Shown here one piece after another: positions 34,101 to 43,224 of a DNA stretch of 60,000 nucleotides; position 1 is the first letter of the stretch, and each line of letters starts with the position of its first letter. The stretch lies in contig NC_088306.1 of NCBI RefSeq assembly GCF_032854445.1, positions 22,355,764-22,415,763 on the forward strand. Reading direction: 5' to 3'. The DNA comes from Liolophura sinensis (lineage: Eukaryota; Mollusca; Polyplacophora; Chitonida; Chitonidae). A program made the position numbers and the translations under genes. Under the pieces are notes generated by a model. That model made no database searches. It was given only the letters and a program-made list of their open reading frames with translations, and was not told where the DNA came from.

Positions 34101-37100
34101 ACACACTGAGTTCTATTCTTCCAGCTGTACAAGATTCCCGAACGGTGCGCATACAGCGATACACATACATACATTATGACGTTAATATATGACGTAAGTT
34201 ATGACGAAACACCCCAACTGTTGTTCTGATGCCTAAACAGCACATTTCTAAAATTCTGGTTGCGTGTATATTGTTTGGCATTGTGGTTAAGCGGGAGTGG
34301 GGGGGGCGGGGGAGGGGGAGGGGAGTTGAGTGGTCTGGTTTTAAAGGAGAAGAAAACTTAAATATCAAACAAATACCATTGAACAGAGGAATGTATTTCC
34401 TCTCAGGTGCATGCCAGAAAAAAAATCTAATATGTATAGTTGAAAAATTATCAATACATTGAGCGCCAAATTCCGCTGTTGGCGACTCCATTTTGCCTAA
34501 TAACTAGTCCTGAAGTCTTCTGTGTTAGGAGGAGAATTGCAGTCGGAAACCGCCGAAGTGCACTTCGTACATTTCTGGTAGAACTCTTCTTCCCAGAACA
34601 TAGCGAACAGTACAGTTCGTTTTTCCGTTTGACGATCGGGAAACCGGGATGTTGGACGTAGGTTCCGAGTTTACACGAACAAGACGGCTGTTTTATCGAC
34701 TCTCATTGGCTGAGAGGCAAAACACCCCCAGCATAAATTACAGAGTGTTAAAGATGGAGGACGCCATGGACTCAGCGGTTTATGCCAGCTTTGTCATATT
34801 CAGGCTTTACGTGTATGCCGAGGAAAAATTGCAAAATTATGCAGGAGACACCACCAGATAGAAAAAAAGAGTGCTCTTTTTTTAAAAGCTGTCTTCTCCT
34901 TTTATTTTATTTATTTGATTTGAATGTTGTTAAAAGCCATATTCAAGTTTTTTGTTTTATGATGGCGGTCAGTTTTACGGTTGACAAGTCTTTTACAATG
35001 TACTGACAAACGTCTCTATGCATGATGTACAGATATGGATAGATAGTACTTTATATATCTGGAAGAGAATTCGCCTGAGTGTTGTGTGATGATCATAGTT
35101 TTGCGTGTTCTTTGAGATATCACTTGACCAGTTAAACGGCCATGGATATGTCTGAGAAAACGTGACAGATTCTTTCGTTGAACTGTCCGCCAATTTCGGT
35201 GATTGCCTCACGATTCCACAAGACATGGTGCAAAGAAATATTTTTCGATAGTTTTTGACAGTTACATTGAAAAGCCTTTTAGTACTTACGTTTTACGACA
35301 TCAGACTGACCCATGATGTAACATAAACTTATGCAGATTAGGGTGACCAGCGACACGGGGTACTGGTATTTCCATGATGCCGCCATCTTCCTGCACGTGT
35401 ATGGAAATCATAAAGGTCGTGTGCTCCGATGGATAGGCCTAAGTGGGTCTATGTTCAGCTGCTTTGGGCAAATGTTCAAAGAAGGTAAAGAGTAGCTAAA
35501 ACGATCAATGTTTTGTAAAACAGTCGTCATTGGTTATGAAGAATGTTGTAATCGGAGTAACATGTTTGCTCAGGAGCTACTGTATAATTTATTCATAGCA
35601 CCTAAGAATTCACTTCACAACATTGTTTGAAAATACTGACTGTGTTTTGTGAGCAGAAATGATAGTTCATAAACAGATGACAAAGAGACGTGCATCGGTC
35701 AGTAACAATGTAACAAAGTAAATCCTTTGTGTCATCTATAAATCAATAATACTTATTTATGCTTATGTTTGATTTGTTTGTCATGCTGTACTCTGTACCG
35801 TATATAAAACCCACAACCATTAGCAGGTTGCTGAGAGATATTCCCACGTACGGCAGGAGAAGAAGCCAGCATGAGCTGGACTTGAACTCACGGCGACTGC
35901 ATTGGTGAGAGGCTCCTGGGTCATTACGCTGTGCTAGCACGCTAACCGACTGAGCCACGGAGGCCCCTGTGTGGAATGTGATGGCACAAACATGACCACT
36001 CTGTGGAATATGATGGCACAAACATGGCAACTGTGTGGAATGTGATGGCACAAACATGACAACTGTGTGGAATGTGATGGCACAAACATGACAACTGTGT
36101 GGAATATGATGGCACAAACATGGCAACTGTGTGGAATGTGATGGCACCAACATGACAACTGTGTGGAATATGATGGCACAAACATGACAATTGTGTGCAA
36201 TATTATGGCACAAACATAACCACTCTGTGGAATATGATGGCACAAACATGGCAAGTGTGTGGAATGTAATGGCACAAACATGGCAACTGTGTGAAATGTG
36301 ATGGCACAAACATGACAACTGTGTGAAATGTGATGGCACAAACATGACAACCCTGTGGAATGTGATGGCACAAACGTGACGTGCAATATGATGGCACAAA
36401 CATGACGACTCTGTGGAATGTGATGGCACAAACATGGCAACTGTGTGGAATATGATGCCACAAACATGACAACTGTGTGGAATGTGATGGCAGAAACATG
36501 GCAACTGTGTGGAATATGATGGCACAAACATGACAACTGTGTGGAATGTGATGGCACAAACTTGATAATTATGTGGAATGTGATGGGACAACCATGACAA
36601 CTCTGTGGAATATGATGGCACAAGCATGACAACTGTGTGGAATATGATGGCACAAACATGACAACTGTGTGGAATGTGGTGACACAAACATGACAATTGT
36701 GTGGAATGTGATGGCACAAACATGACGACTGTGTTGAATGTGATGGCACAAACATGACAACCTTGTGGAATATGATGGCAGAAACATGACAACTGTAAGG
36801 AATGTGATGGCACAAACATGACAACTGTAAGGAACATGATGGCACAAATATGTCGACTGTAAGGAACATGATGGCACAAATATGGCGACTGTGAGGAATG
36901 TGATGGCACAAACGTGACAACTGTGTGGAATATGATGGCACAAACATGACAACTGTGTGGACTATGATAACACAAAACAAGAAAGCTGTGTGCAATGTGA
37001 TGGCACAAACATGACCACTCTGTGGAATGTAATGGCACAAACATGGCGATTGTGAGAAATGTAATGGCACAAACATGACAACTGTAAGGAATATTATGGC

Positions 37101-40100
37101 ACAAACATGACAAATGTGTGGAATATGATGGCACAAACATGACAATATTGTGGAATGTGATGGCACAAATATGGCGACTGTGAGGAATGTGATGGCACAA
37201 ACCTGACAACTGTGTGGAATATGATGGCACAAACATGACAACTGTGTGGACTATGATAACACAAAACAAGAAAGCTGTGTGCAATGTGATAGCACAAACA
37301 TGACCACTCTGTGGAATGTGATTGCACAAACATGGCGATTGTGAGGAATGTGATGGCACAAACATGACAACTGTAAGGAATATTATGGCACAAACATGAC
37401 AACTGTGTGGAATATGATGGCACAAACATGACAACTGTGTGGAATGTGATGGCACAAAAATGACAAATGTGTGGAATGTGATGGCACAATCATGACAACT
37501 GTGTGGAATGTGATGGCAGAAACATGGCGACTGTGAGGAATATGATGGCACAAACATGACAAATGTCTGGATTGTGATGGCATAAACATGACAACTGTGG
37601 GGAATGTGATGGCACAAACATGACAACTGCGTGGAATATGGTGGCACAAACATGACAACAGTGTGTAATCTAATAGCACAAACATGACAACTGTGTGGAA
37701 TGTAATAACACAAACATGACAACTGTGTGGGAATATTATAGCACAAACGTGACAACTGTGTGGAATGTGATGGCACAAACATGACAACTGTGTGTAATAT
37801 GATGGCACAAACATGACAACGGTGTGGAATGTGGTGGCACAAACATGACAACTGTGTGGACTATGATAACACAAACATGACAACTGTGTGGAATATGATG
37901 GCACAAACATGGCAACTGTGTGGAATGTAATGGCAAAAACATGACAACTGTGTGAAATGTGATGGCACAAACATGACAACTGTGTGGAATGTGATGGCAC
38001 AAACGTGACAATTGTGTGCAATATGATGGCACAAACATGGCAACTGTGTGGAATGTGATGGCACAAACATGACAACTGTGTGAAATGTGATGGCACAAAC
38101 ATGACAACTGCGTGGAATGTGATGGCACAAACATGACAACTGTGGGGATAGTGATGGCACAAACATGACAATTGTGTGGAATATGATGGCACAAACATGA
38201 CGACTCTTTGGAATATGATGGCACAAACATGGCAACTGTGTGGAATGTAATGGCACAAACATTACAACTGTGTGAAATGTGATGGCACAAACATGACAAC
38301 TGTGTGGAATGTGATGGCACAAACGTGACAATTGTGTGCAATATGATGGCACAAACATGGCAACTGTGTGGAATGTGATGGCACAAACATGACAACTGTG
38401 TGGAATGTGATGGCACAAACATGACAACTGCGTGTAATGTGATGGCACAAACATGACAACTGTGTGGAATGTGATGGCACAAACATGACAACTGTGTGGA
38501 ATGTGATGGCACAAATATGACAACTGTTTGGAATGTGATGGCACAAACATGACAACTGTGTAGAATATGATGTACAAAGATGACAACTGTGTGGAATGTG
38601 ATGGCACAAATATGACAACTGTGTGGAATGTGATGGCACAAACATGGCAACTGTGTGGAATGTGATGGCACAAACATGACAACTGTGTGGAATGTGATGG
38701 CACAAACATGACAATTGTGTGTAATATGATGGCACCAACATGACGACTCTGTGGAATATAATGGCACAAACATGGCAATTGTGTGGAATGTGATGGCACA
38801 AACATGACAACTGTGTGGAATGTAATGGCACAAACATGACAATTGTGTGCAATATGATGGCACAAACATGACGACTCTGTGGAATGTGGTGGCACAAACA
38901 TGGCAACTGTGGGTAATGTGATGGCACAAACATGACAACTGTGTGGAATGTGATGGCACAAACATGACGACTCTGTGGAATGTGATGGCACAAACATGAC
39001 AACTGTGTGGAATGTGGTGGCACAAACATGACAACTGTGTGGAATGTGATGGCACAGACATGACAATTGTGTGCAATATGATGGCACAAACATGACGACT
39101 CTGTGGAATATGATGGCACAAACATGGCAACTGTGTGGAATGTGATGCCACAAACATGACAAGTCTGTGGAATGTGATGGAACAAACATGACAACTGTGT
39201 GGAATGTAATAGCACAAACTTGGCATCTGTGTGGAATGTGATGGCACAAACATGACAACTGTGTGGAATATAATAGCACAAACATGACAGCTGTGTGGAA
39301 TATGATGGCACAAACATGGCAACTGTGTGGAATGTGATGGCACAAACATGACAAATGTGTGGAATGTGATGGCACAAACATGGCAACTGTGTGCAATATG
39401 ATGCCACAAAATGAGAAAACTGTGTGGAATGTCATGGCGGAAAAAATAAAAGATGTTGATTTTGAAGGCACAAAACATTGACAACGGTGTGGAATCTGCA
39501 GGTACAAAACATTGACAACGGTGTGGAATCTGCAGGTACAAAACATTGACAACGGTGTGGAATCTGAAGGCACAAAACATTGTCAGCGGTGTGGAATCTG
39601 CAGGTACAAAACATTGGCAGCAGTGTGGAATCTGCAGGCACAAAACATTGGCAGTAGTGTGGAATCTGCAGGTACAAAACATTGGCAGCTGTGTGGAATC
39701 TGCAGGTACAAAACATTGACAACGGTGTGGAATCTGAAGGCAGAAAACATTAGAACTATATGAAATTTTACGTGGAAAATGTGTGTAATTTGACGTAAGG
39801 TACAAAACAATAAAAACTGTCTGAATATGATGGCTCAAAATATAGAAAATTGTATGGGATTTGCATTGTAAATAACATGAAAACTGTGTAGCATTTAACA
39901 GTTCGAATTAAGGGAAGTGTGGACAATGTATGTACATGTAGACTCTTACCTGGTGAACAGCAGTAGATTGTTGGTCCAAGCCAGCAGTTAGAATAATCAT
40001 AATACATTGCTTCTAATCCCACACTGAGACAATCCATGGCATCGCCAGTGCAGAATATAGTCCCCTGTCCCAACATTTCACGTCGTTGTGACCCTGACAA

Positions 40101-41266
40101 GTACAGCACAGTCTAATGTAAAATCTTGAATATGATCTCACGTCAGTTTTATGACATATAACTTCCCTAAGTGCTGTTCATAGCTCTACGACATATGTCT
40201 TCATTCTAGTTAAGGACTTAGCTGAACGAGCCACAAGAACCAGCCCCTGGTTTACTGAGAAGAAAAACTTAAATATCAAGCAAATACCATTGAACAGAGA
40301 ATGTATTTCCTCTCAGGTGTATGCCAGAAAAAATTCTAATATGTATAGTTGAAAAATAATCAATACATTGAGCGCCAAAAATCCGCTGTTGGCGACCCCA
40401 TTTTGCCTAAGAACTAGTCCTGAAGTCTTCTGCGTTAGGAGGAGAATTGCAGTCGGAAACCGCCGAAGTGCACTTCGTACATTTCTGGTAGAACTCTTCT
40501 TCCCAGAACATAGCGAACAGTACAGTTCGTTTTCCGTTTGACGATCGGGAAACCGGGATGTTGGACGCAGGTTCCGAGTTTACTCGAACAAGACGGCTGT
40601 TTTATCGACCCTCATTGGCTGAGAGGCAAAACACCCCCAGCATAAATTACAGAGTGTTAAAGATGGAGGACGCCATGGACTCAGCGGTTTATGCCAGCTT
40701 TGTCATATTCAGGCTTTACGTGTATGCCGAGGAAAAATTGCAAAATTATGCAGGAGACACCACCAGATAGAAAAAAAGAGTGCTCTTTTTTTTAAAGTTG
40801 TCTTCTCCTTTTATTTTATTTACTTGATTTGAATGTTGTTAAAAGCCATATTCAAGTTTTTTGTTTTATGATGGCGGTCTTTTACAATGTACTGACAAAC
40901 GTCTCTATGCATGATGTACAGATATGGGTAGATAGTACTTTATGTATCTGGAAGAGAATTCGCCTGAGTGTTGTGTGATGATCATAGTTTTGCGTGTTCT
41001 TTGAGATATCACTTGACCAGTTAAACGGCCATGGATATGTCTGAGAAAATTCTTTCGTTGAACTGTCCGCCAATTTCGGTGATTGCCTCACGATTCCACA
41101 AGACATGGTGCAAAGAAATATTTTTCGATAGTTTTTGACAGTTACATTGAAAAGCCTTTTAGTACTTACGTTTTACGACATCAGACTGACCCATGATGTA
41201 ACTTAAACTCATGCAGATTAGGGTGACCAGCGACACGGGGTACTGGTATTTCCATGATGCCGCCAT
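21881..41266 (-). CDS. Secreted modular protein: signal peptide, Cys-rich domains, linkers, PAN-like domain
   Basis: Proposed exons: 41,170-41,266 (signal peptide), 39,950-40,093 (Cys-rich 1), 24,787-24,930 (Cys-rich 2), 23,805-23,852, 23,569-23,616 and 23,315-23,368 (linkers), 21,881-22,104 (PAN-like, stop). The total is 759 nt, or 252 aa. Every junction is phase 1 and opens no stop, the pattern of exon-shuffled extracellular proteins. An alternative first exon at 35,290-35,386 and a broken Cys-rich exon at 33,648-33,790 lie between. Satellite arrays A and B would sit in the introns. Joining the 33-41 kb exons to the 22-25 kb exons is inference from strand, phase and shared domain; two neighbouring genes remain possible, and more exons may be missing. 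Function is unknown; a secreted adhesion, recognition or mucus-type protein is plausible. Confidence 0.55.
22105..23045. repeat. 23-bp minisatellite, about 28 copies, interrupted by a SINE
   Basis: The unit is close to CTGTAAAACCAGAACAGTGT plus AAA, with variants GCTGTAAGACC and AATGTAAAACC. A SINE-1 splits it at 22,270-22,543. On the minus strand each unit contains TTCTGGTTTTACAG, a splice-acceptor-like word. Minus open frames over it (LHCSGFTVYAVLV type) are repeat artefacts. Confidence 0.95.
22270..22543 (-). mobile_element. SINE-1, full length, inserted in the minisatellite
   Basis: Complete minus copy with tail TTTATTTATTTATTTGATTG and head ending CCACGAAGGCCCC. The 12-bp word CAGAACAGTGTA borders it on both sides (22,258-22,269 and 22,544-22,555), consistent with a target duplication, though the target itself is repetitive. 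Confidence 0.95.
23046..23272 (-). mobile_element. SINE-1, old and degenerate
   Basis: TATTCCACGTATAGGACAAT, CCAGCATTATGGCGGAAGG and ACTTGAACTCACACCGATCG are recognisable. The tail is lost in the minisatellite edge. Confidence 0.8.
23315..23368 (-). CDS. Linker exon i
   Basis: 54 nt, phase 1-1, between TTCTCGTTTCAG and GTAAGTT. It encodes TAAALPAPKAKPVVSQR, low complexity rich in Ala, Pro and Lys. Diverged relative of linker exons ii and iii. Confidence 0.6.
23375..23800. repeat. Tandemly duplicated exon-intron unit with A- and G-runs
   Basis: AAAAGTATACATGATTGCTC, CGTGACATGTGTCTGGTCTG and the A-run then GGGGAAGGGGG run occur twice, about 236 bp apart. The two G-tracts differ in length. Confidence 0.9.
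23569..23616 (-). CDS. Linker exon ii
   Basis: 48 nt, phase 1-1, between TTCTCGTTTCAG and GTAAGTT. It encodes MTTVMPSAKTEPVVS. Flanking intron sequence is shared with exon i (upstream side) and exon iii (downstream side), showing tandem duplication of an exon-plus-intron unit. Confidence 0.6.
23805..23852 (-). CDS. Linker exon iii
   Basis: 48 nt, identical in coding sequence to linker exon ii. Acceptor ATTCTGGTTTCAG, donor GTAAGTT. It lies 236 bp from exon ii. Confidence 0.6.
24045..24136. repeat. 39-bp-stem hairpin
   Basis: TTGGCGATATTCAGAGAGGT... on the left pairs with TACGGTTATGATAAGCCGTA... on the right, with one mismatch in 39 and a 15-nt loop. A second small palindrome (TGTATTACATGC / GCATGTAATACA) follows at about 24,160-24,192. 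It lies in an intron of the secreted-protein gene. Could be a MITE or a transcribed hairpin. Confidence 0.9.
24787..24930 (-). CDS. Cys-rich domain exon 2
   Basis: 144 nt, phase 1-1, acceptor AATTTTCAG, donor GTACTG. With the preceding base it reads DCLWVGRSPSCYAEIGDCEQ and continues to GDGKACLTGKKVLCCFP. Six cysteines sit at positions 2, 11, 18, 37, 45 and 46. The GDGxxCxTGKKVxCC ending resembles small Cys-rich modules I recall in invertebrate secreted proteins, without a firm family name. Same length, phase and last three cysteine positions as the exon at 39,950-40,093. Confidence 0.7.
24955..25163 (-). mobile_element. SINE-1, degenerate
   Basis: ATGATTGGTCTTTTATGCCG, AAGAATATTTCACGTGCAC and GAGGAAGCCACCATGAGCTG are recognisable. 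The head is truncated. Confidence 0.85.
25405..25690 (+). repeat. SINE-1 tail region expanded as a tandem repeat
   Basis: Four units of about 62 bp. Each has CCCAAAGGTTTCCTCCCACC, then an ATGCTGGCCGCCG-like word, then GAATTGCCCTATAAATG. The last unit runs into a normal SINE-1 3' end (AGTGAAATATTCTTGAGTAC and onward). Confidence 0.85.
25704..25836 (-). mobile_element. SINE-1 head half, opposite to its neighbour
   Basis: From CAGACCTTCCCACATACGGC to GAGCCACGGAGGCCCC. It has an extra duplicated CTCAAAGCGACC and lacks a tail. Confidence 0.85.
25837..26789. other. No gene seen
   Basis: AT-rich, with an AAAC-rich run at 26,436-26,469. No exon was recognised. Confidence 0.5.
26790..27190. mobile_element. 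SINE-3 fragments in facing orientation
   Basis: The minus part at about 26,800-26,900 has CATATGACAACAAAG. The plus part at 26,985-27,190 has TGATACTTCAGTGGCGGTAG, TACTTTGGCGGCATGGACTC and TACGACGTGAAACCTCAAGC. Open frames here are SINE-derived. Confidence 0.75.
27191..27547. other. No gene seen
   Basis: Between SINE-3 debris and the satellite edge. Nothing recognised. Confidence 0.45.
28490..28740. repeat. Partial monomers inside satellite A
   Basis: CAACTGTTTGGAACTGTGTGG occurs three times (about 28,493, 28,626 and 28,702). Each is a monomer cut to an 11-12 bp extra piece, marking illegitimate exchange points. Confidence 0.85.
28820..30985. repeat. Higher-order duplication in satellite A, offset about 1.5 kb
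   Basis: The same ordered series of variant monomers occurs at about 28,820-29,480 and 30,330-30,985. It includes the rare marks AAACAAGCCAACTG, GACGACTGTCTTGAATG and GGCAGAAACATG. Confidence 0.85.
31281..32331. repeat. Higher-order duplication in satellite A, offset about 577 bp
   Basis: The variant series at 31,281-31,750 recurs at 31,858-32,331. It includes TGTATGGAATATGATGG, GCAACATGATGG, GACAACGGTGAGG and AAAACAAGCCAACTG. 577 is 18 monomers plus one base. Confidence 0.9.
32655..33425. repeat. Satellite B, array 1: 34-bp relative of A, about 21 copies
   Basis: The consensus is GGTGTGGAATCTGCAGGTAC followed by AAAACATTGACAAC. It shares the GTGTGGAAT, GGYAC and ACAAC words with A and is two bases longer. 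It is joined to A through AAAAGATGTTGATTTTGAAGG, a junction conserved at 39,434-39,470. Confidence 0.97.
33426..33620. repeat. Degenerate edge monomers of satellite B
   Basis: AAACATTAGAACTATATG, GTACAAAACAATAAAAACTG and AACATGAAAAACTGTGTGGG are decayed monomers grading into the unique flank. Confidence 0.7.
33648..33790 (-). pseudogene. Broken Cys-rich domain exon, copy 1
   Basis: 143 nt, against 144 in the intact relatives. GATATTCTA replaces GATTATTCTA, a one-base deletion that shifts the frame before the last three cysteines. Unlike copy 2, it keeps the first cysteine (SQRCEMLG). Acceptor TGTACTTGTCAG and donor GTAGGAG remain. Because the exon is phase 1-1, skipping it would keep the gene in frame. 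Confidence 0.75.
34754..34861 (+). other. 35-codon open frame, duplicated
   Basis: MEDAMDSAVYASFVIFRLYV and onward to stop, after CATAAATTACAGAGTG. Conserved at 40,663-40,770, but the whole block is a recent duplicate, so this is not evidence of selection. No known family. Confidence 0.2.
35290..35386 (-). CDS. Signal-peptide exon, copy 1
   Basis: 97 nt. ATG in context GGAAGATGG. It reads MAASWKYQYPVSLVTLICIS and then LCYIMGQSDVVK, ending one base into the next codon before GTAAGTAC. It has a short basic start, a hydrophobic core of about 14 residues and a likely cleavage near MGQ-S. Phase 1 matches all downstream exons. Confidence 0.7.
35808..35966 (-). mobile_element. SINE-1 head half, abutting satellite A
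   Basis: From ACCCACAACCATTAGCAGG to GAGCCACGGAGGCCCC. Satellite A starts at the very next base. Confidence 0.9.
35967..39440. repeat. Satellite A, array 2: 32-bp monomer, about 108 copies
   Basis: Same monomer as array 1. Its left edge is abrupt (full monomers directly after the SINE), unlike the decayed left edge of array 1. Local variants include ACTGTAAGGAATATTATGG, GACCACTCTGTGG and GACGACTCTGTGG. Higher-order repeats occur at about 36,971 and 37,261 (9 monomers) and at about 37,909 and 38,228 (10 monomers). Confidence 0.98.
39455..39745. repeat. Satellite B, array 2: 34-bp monomer, about 8 copies
   Basis: Same consensus and same A-B junction as array 1, but much shorter. Confidence 0.96.
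39950..40093 (-). CDS. Cys-rich domain exon 1, copy 2 (in frame, first Cys lost)
   Basis: 144 nt, phase 1-1, acceptor TGTACTTGTCAG, donor GTAAGAG. It reads RSQRREMLGQGTIFCTGDAM and continues DCLSVGLEAMYYDYSNCWLG to PTIYCCSP. Cysteines at 15, 22, 37, 45 and 46 align with 11, 18, 37, 45 and 46 of the 24.8-kb exon. The first cysteine is Arg here (CGT for TGT). Confidence 0.65.
40663..40770 (+). other. 35-codon open frame, second copy
   Basis: Same frame as at 34,754-34,861, without change in length. Confidence 0.2.
41170..41266 (-). CDS. Signal-peptide exon, copy 2
   Basis: 97 nt. It reads MAASWKYQYPVSLVTLICMS and then LSYIMGQSDVVK. It differs from copy 1 at two residues (I to M, C to S) and has the same donor and phase. 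Confidence 0.7.
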
Positions 41267-41649
41267 CTTCCTGCACGTGTATGGAAATCATAAAGGTCGT
41301 GTGCTCCGGATGGATAGGCCTAAGTGGGTCTATGTTCAGCTGCTTTGGGCAAATGTTCAAAGAAGGTAAAGAGTAGCTAAAGCGATCAATGTTGTTTAAA
41401 ACAGTCGTCATTGGTTATGAAGAATGTTTTAATCGGAGTAACATGTTTGCTCAGGAGCTACTGTATAATTTATTCATAGCACCTAAGAATTCACTTCACC
41501 CCATTGTTTGAAAATACTGACTGTGTTTTGTGAGCAGAAACGATAGTTCATAAACAGATGACAAAGAGACGTGCATGGGTCAGTAAATCAATAATACTTA
41601 TTTATGCTTATGTTTGATTTGTTTGTCATGCTGTACTCTGTACCGTATA

Positions 41650-41793
41650 TAAAACCCACAACCATTAGCAGGTTGCTGAGAGATATTCCCACGTACGGCC
41701 GGAGAAGAAGCCAGCATGAGCTGGACTTGAACTCACGGCGACCGCATTGGTGAGAGACTCCTGGGTCATTACGCTGCGCTAGCGCACTAACCC
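41650..41793 (-). mobile_element. SINE-1 head half, second copy
   Basis: Same start as at 35,808. It breaks off after CTGCGCTAGCGCACTAACC, so the last 20 bp of the head are missing. Confidence 0.9.
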
Positions 41794-42200
41794 TCTCTAA
41801 GGTATGTAATATTTCACTTGTACGGCACTTTGTCTAATGGGTGGAGGAAAGCGATCGAACCCACCACGCCCAGCTGGCCATGTAGTTGACGTAAATGTCC
41901 AGTGAGACCCCCAGCCAAGCTCATTGCATAGTAGAGTCCACAAAACCAAGGCTCTGAAATTAAAAGTGTAAACTTTCTGAACAAATATATTCAACAGCTG
42001 TTAATCAAATTCCCTAAACCATTGCATTGGTATTCCATAAACAAATACTTTTGTTCCAACATAATCTGTGATTCTCGATTACCATTGGCTGATTAGGCGG
42101 GTTAAAATGTTAACATATTCTTGTCAGAGCTGTAGGCCACGCCCATACCGGTAATATGAATCTTTATTATCCCGTACGTGTTCATCAAATTGGTTTATTT
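41794..42200. other. No gene seen
   Basis: Unique AT-rich sequence to the right of the duplication breakpoint. Confidence 0.5.
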
Positions 42201-42412
42201 TATTATCCCCTCCTTGCTTATCATGCTGTTTTCTTTATTATCCCCTCCTTGCCCATCATGCTGTTTTCTTTATTATCCATCATGCTGTTTTCTTTATTAT
42301 CCCCTCCTTGCCTATCATGCTGTTTTCTTTATTATCCCCTCCTTGTCCATCATGCTGTTTTTTTTTTATTATTTTGTTATCCCCTACTTGTTCTTCATGT
42401 TGTTTTCTTTAT
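42201..42412. repeat. 35-bp minisatellite, about 6 copies
   Basis: The unit is TATTATCCCCTCCTTGCTTA plus TCATGCTGTTTTCTT, with one shortened copy near 42,275. Confidence 0.93.
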
Positions 42413-42481
42413 TGCTGATCAGACGGTATACCGGTACTGATTTCTCTGAAAGAATATTTAATTATAAGGGCAATAGGGAAC

Positions 42482-42662
42482 TCAGTGGCCGAGGTGCGGG
42501 GCAAAAGGAGCTTCTCACCAATACGGGCAATGTGAATTCAAGTCCAGCTATTTCTAGCTTCCTCACCGGCTGAAACTGTATTAGTAACGTGCGAATGGTC
42601 GTGGGCTTCCCGCGGACTCTGTCCGGTTTCCTCTCACCTTAATGTTTGCTGCCGTCACTGCC
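42482..42662 (+). mobile_element. SINE-1, degenerate
   Basis: AGTGGCCGAGGTGCGGGGC (head), GTGAATTCAAGTCCAGC (B box) and CGGTTTCCTCTCACCTTAAT. The tail is absent. Confidence 0.8.
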
Positions 42663-42824
42663 GTGGTCTTTTGGCTACACATGCGCAATTCTGGCATTGG
42701 GTGCAAGATTTATATTCAAACTGAAGAGTGAAGGATCACTGATTGGGTAATGTTGCCACACGAACATTTTAGGTTGTTGATGCACCATACATTTCCGCAC
42801 TTTTAATTCGTTGGTTTTGCTGCA

Positions 42825-42985
42825 TGTGGTGGTACGAACGACTGCGCAGTGTACCGCACATTGCCATCAAGGCCCCAACAAACAGCGGATTTGGATAATC
42901 AGTGGTAGTCCAGATTTGAACCGGCACCTCGCGTGTTATAACGAATGAAAGGCAAGTGCCTTTAACCACATACACCACGCTCATC
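42825..42985 (-). mobile_element. tRNA-like SINE head, family uncertain
   Basis: On the minus strand GTGTATGTGGTTAAAGGCAC resembles an A box and GGTGCCGGTTCAAATCTGG a B box, about 35 bp apart. No acceptor stem was confirmed. Confidence 0.4.
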
Positions 42986-43224
42986 AATCCCGGTATCGGT
43001 TTCACTCGGCCTTTTGAATCTCTTTTTATCTAAATTCAAGTGGAGATGCAATATTTACATCTACAGAACGACTAGTATACATACAGATAGTCCCAATTTT
43101 ATTTATTCCTTTTTATTTCGCAATTCTTTTTTTACAAATATTAACTTAAAATATTAACGTGAAAAATGAACGTTCTTTACTCTGGGAAACACGGGTATAT
43201 ATGCATGAAGTATCACATACCGTC

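Larger units (their letters stand above)
33420..35966. repeat. Flank unit, copy 1 of a segmental duplication
   Basis: Collinear and nearly identical with 39,740-41,793, ending in the same truncated SINE-1. About 390 bp (roughly 33,955-34,341) is present here and missing in copy 2. It carries the signal-peptide exon and a frameshifted Cys-rich exon. Confidence 0.95.
39740..41793. repeat. Flank unit, copy 2 of the segmental duplication
   Basis: Collinear with 33,420-35,966. Small indels include loss of TTTTACGGTTGACAAG and the 390-bp difference near 40,255. It ends in the same SINE-1 half. Confidence 0.95.

Noticed and set aside
27548-39745. CRISPR-like array
   Set aside because: The 32-bp and 34-bp units are head-to-tail with no unique spacers, in animal DNA.
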